Assembly: GCF_964340395.1 (NCBI RefSeq)
Contig: NC_135555.1
Coordinates: 13,897,246 to 13,961,245 of the forward strand
Direction of reading: 5' to 3'
DNA: 64,000 nucleotides
Source of the DNA: Glandiceps talaboti
Lineage: Eukaryota; Hemichordata; Enteropneusta; Spengelidae
The translations under genes were made by a program, and so were the position numbers. Position 1 is the first letter of the stretch. Every line of letters starts with the position of its first letter. Shown here piece after piece: positions 62,200 through 64,000 of the stretch. Below the pieces are notes generated by a model. The model searched no databases. It was not told the DNA's origin and was given only the letters and a program-made list of their open reading frames with translations.

Positions 62200-63276
62200 T
62201 CACTGCTTTGTAGTATACACTCGAATCAGTACCTTTAAAGTGTAGAGTAACCCGATTCCCCCACCTATTAGCCCTATGATAATGATTGATATGTCGGCAA
62301 AAATCTGGTAATACCTCAGTTTACCCCGCTTTAGCGTCATGTGAAATATACAAGGAAAAATAAAGTCCAGCCAAGGACTCGTGAGACTTCCGGTAACCCC
62401 CATCAGTAGAGTGAAGTGTGGTATTATAATAGCCAAGAAAAGTGTAAACAACAGGAGAGTAAAGCGAAAAATGATTGACCATATAGGTAGCCTATCGTCC
62501 GATGTTGGCGGGTTACATGGCGGCAAGAAACGTAGTTGCATGCTTTCCAGAGACATTACTATGAGGAAAAACATAAGGGGATATGACAGGAGCGATTTAA
62601 AAACGAAAAGTAAGCTAACTATTGTCTGAATAAAACCTGTCGGCAGATTATACGTGATAAATTCTTGTGTTTCGTCTGTAAATGTAAGGTACGCAAAAAA
62701 AGCGTAGCCGATATTGATAACAGCCACGACGATATACGTTAGATTCACCATGCGGCCAAACTTTTCGCGTTCCCTCATGCTTTCTTCCACTCCTGGCATA
62801 ATAAACTGCGTACCAAAGTTAAAGAGAATCACAGAGAAACTGATTCCAAATTCTTCTATATCGAAACCTGGTACTGATTTTAAGTTCCATTTGACGCTTT
62901 CGCCAAAGCTGTACCACACCACGCTGAACAGCATGGCTCCGATGGCAAGTACTGCCAACAGGCTTATGTATGAAATCCGAGTGAGGTTTTTGAATAGTAC
63001 TGAGGGTAGGACGGCAAAGGCAGAGATACAGATCCACGACAGCTTGGACAGACCTGCCATAGGGAATGTATCGACCAGCAACGAACCCGATAGTTCCAAG
63101 TATAGCGTTGCAACTGCTGTTACATCAACGATAGTTATAATATTAAGGAGATGACTTCCCCATTTATTCCAACATGCTACGGCCACATCGGGATAGGAGT
63201 TGCGAACTCTAATTTTCCTCGGTTTACCTCCCTTTCCACCAGTTTGCTCTTCTTCGTACAAACAGTCAACTAGAAT
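62200..63276 (-). CDS. VIAAT/SLC32-like amino-acid transporter, last exon
   Basis: The exon follows a good acceptor (CTTCTTCTTAACAG) and encodes 358 residues to a TGA at 62,200. It starts in frame with ILVDCLYEE, the cytosolic segment after the second membrane helix of vesicular inhibitory amino-acid transporters (compare KILIQCLYEE in SLC32A1). Matching landmarks follow: VRNSY, SGSLLVDTFP, LPSVLFKNLTRIS, ISFSVILFNFGTQFIMPGVE, FAYLTF.DET, ITYNLP, LLSYPL.FF, IIPHFTLLMGVTGSLT and a C-terminal helix. About nine helices of the amino-acid/auxin permease fold are present. The N-terminus and first two helices lie on exons beyond 63,276, probably outside the window. Such paralogues are numerous in some invertebrates, so substrate (GABA/glycine or other) and vesicular location are not certain. 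Confidence 0.9.
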   Translation of the reverse strand: MLVDCLYEEEQTGGKGGKPRKIRVRNSYPDVAVACWNKWGSHLLNIITIVDVTAVATLYLELSGSLLVDTFPMAGLSKLSWICISAFAVLPSVLFKNLTRISYISLLAVLAIGAMLFSVVWYSFGESVKWNLKSVPGFDIEEFGISFSVILFNFGTQFIMPGVEESMREREKFGRMVNLTYIVVAVINIGYAFFAYLTFTDETQEFITYNLPTGFIQTIVSLLFVFKSLLSYPLMFFLIVMSLESMQLRFLPPCNPPTSDDRLPIWSIIFRFTLLLFTLFLAIIIPHFTLLMGVTGSLTSPWLDFIFPCIFHMTLKRGKLRYYQIFADISIIIIGLIGGGIGLLYTLKVLIRVYTTKQ

Positions 63277-63414
63277 CTGTTAAGAAGAAGAATTTGTATT
63301 ATGGACATGATATTATGCTTCATGTGATTTGACATTTGCATATACATGTATATATTTCCTACCTCCCCCGTCCCTCCATAATAATCCATCAATCCGACTA
63401 TTTCATTGATCAGT

Positions 63415-63645
63415 CCATCCGTCCGTCCGTCCGTCCATCCATCCATCCATCTACCCACCCACCCACCCACCCACCCATCCATCCACCCCCCCCCACCCCC
63501 CCCCCCACACACACATCCATCCATCCACCCACCCACCCACCCACCCACACATACATACATACATACATACATACATACATACATACATACATACATACAT
63601 ACATAAAGACAGACAGACAGACAGACAGATAGACATACACACACG

Positions 63646-63689
<44 letters not shown>

Positions 63690-63690
63690 T
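63415..63690. repeat. Compound microsatellite block
   Basis: In order: GTCC, ATCC, CCCA, C-rich, CATC, CCCA, CATA, CAGA and CA repeats. It lies in the intron upstream of the VIAAT-like last exon. All open frames here are artefacts. Confidence 0.95.
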
Positions 63691-64000
63691 ACACAAACGC
63701 GTGCCTAACTGATCACATACATGAAGGCAGCAATAATAAACATGTATTATAATATATATGAACCATGCACCTCATCAAATGTTGGTATGACACTCACATA
63801 TGAAATACATCAAGACACATTTTGCAGTGTCATTTGATTTTAATGTATTCAATAAAATATATCTCATATACGTGCTCTTGTCATTTCAACAGGATGAAAT
63901 GACACCTGTACATTTCATGAATCTCTCTTTGGATTGCCTATATTACCACCAATCCAATGTCAACAAATAAAGAGCATTATTTGCATAAATGAAAGGAGCA
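63691..64000. other. Right edge, intron of VIAAT-like gene
   Basis: AT-rich sequence with no exon that I can recognise. The preceding coding exon is probably farther right. Confidence 0.4.

Noticed and set aside
62381-63154. Plus-strand frames of 82 and 146 codons opposite the VIAAT-like exon
   Set aside because: Antisense shadows of the conserved transporter exon.
1-64000. tRNA and rRNA genes
   Set aside because: I looked for B-box-like GGTTCGAATCC words and clover-leaf arms and found none that were convincing. A covariance-model scan would be decisive.

Overview
The window is from an animal nuclear genome and is AT-rich. Protein-coding genes are split into short exons with GT/AG introns, long stretches carry no gene, and microsatellites and transposon debris are dense. 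The gene families (a 15-exon BPI/LBP-type lipid-binding protein, SLC35G-like and SLC32/VIAAT-like transporters, a cilium-type EF-hand protein, L2/CR1-type LINEs) suggest a marine invertebrate. I cannot tell deuterostome from lophotrochozoan by reading alone. There is no bacterial-style operon, CRISPR array or recognisable RNA gene.

Layout. 1-1,860: three repeat insertions, including a 638-bp element with long inverted arms and an exact 8-bp target duplication. 1,872-8,773 (+): a six-exon gene for a 356-residue EF-hand protein with a palindromic RFX-type X-box about 130 bp before its ATG. 8,774-11,130: diverged tandem repeats and microsatellites. 11,430-17,440: an SLC35G-like drug/metabolite transporter family in three damaged copies. 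One is nearly full length but frameshifted (-), one has lost its first half (-), and one is decayed (+). The duplicated block includes about 700 bp of 3' flank. 17,441-42,840: essentially gene-free. It holds a THAP-like relic, several inverted-repeat elements, minisatellites, an L2-type LINE tail, a 308-bp MITE with a 7-bp target duplication, and one orphan exon (34,406-34,610, -) that looks like the start of a small secreted protein. 42,840-44,650 (-): a 5'-truncated LINE with a 576-codon open reverse-transcriptase frame. 45,183-45,897: a foldback transposon whose arms are minisatellites of about 18 bp, bounded by an exact 9-bp target duplication. 46,328-58,401 (+): a complete 15-exon BPI/LBP/CETP-family gene for 503 residues. 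58,740-62,036: repeats only. 62,200-63,276 (-): the large last exon of a VIAAT-like amino-acid transporter whose 5' exons lie beyond the right edge.

The genes do not form a pathway. The BPI-like protein should be a secreted innate-immune lipid/LPS binder. The two transporter types are unrelated membrane proteins, and the EF-hand gene is probably ciliary. I found no convincing multi-gene novel system. The best leads are the X-box-driven EF-hand gene of unknown family, the foldback element with its exact boundaries, the recent SLC35G duplication and decay, a hairpin motif shared by a BPI intron and the VIAAT-like 3'UTR, and the orphan signal-peptide exon.
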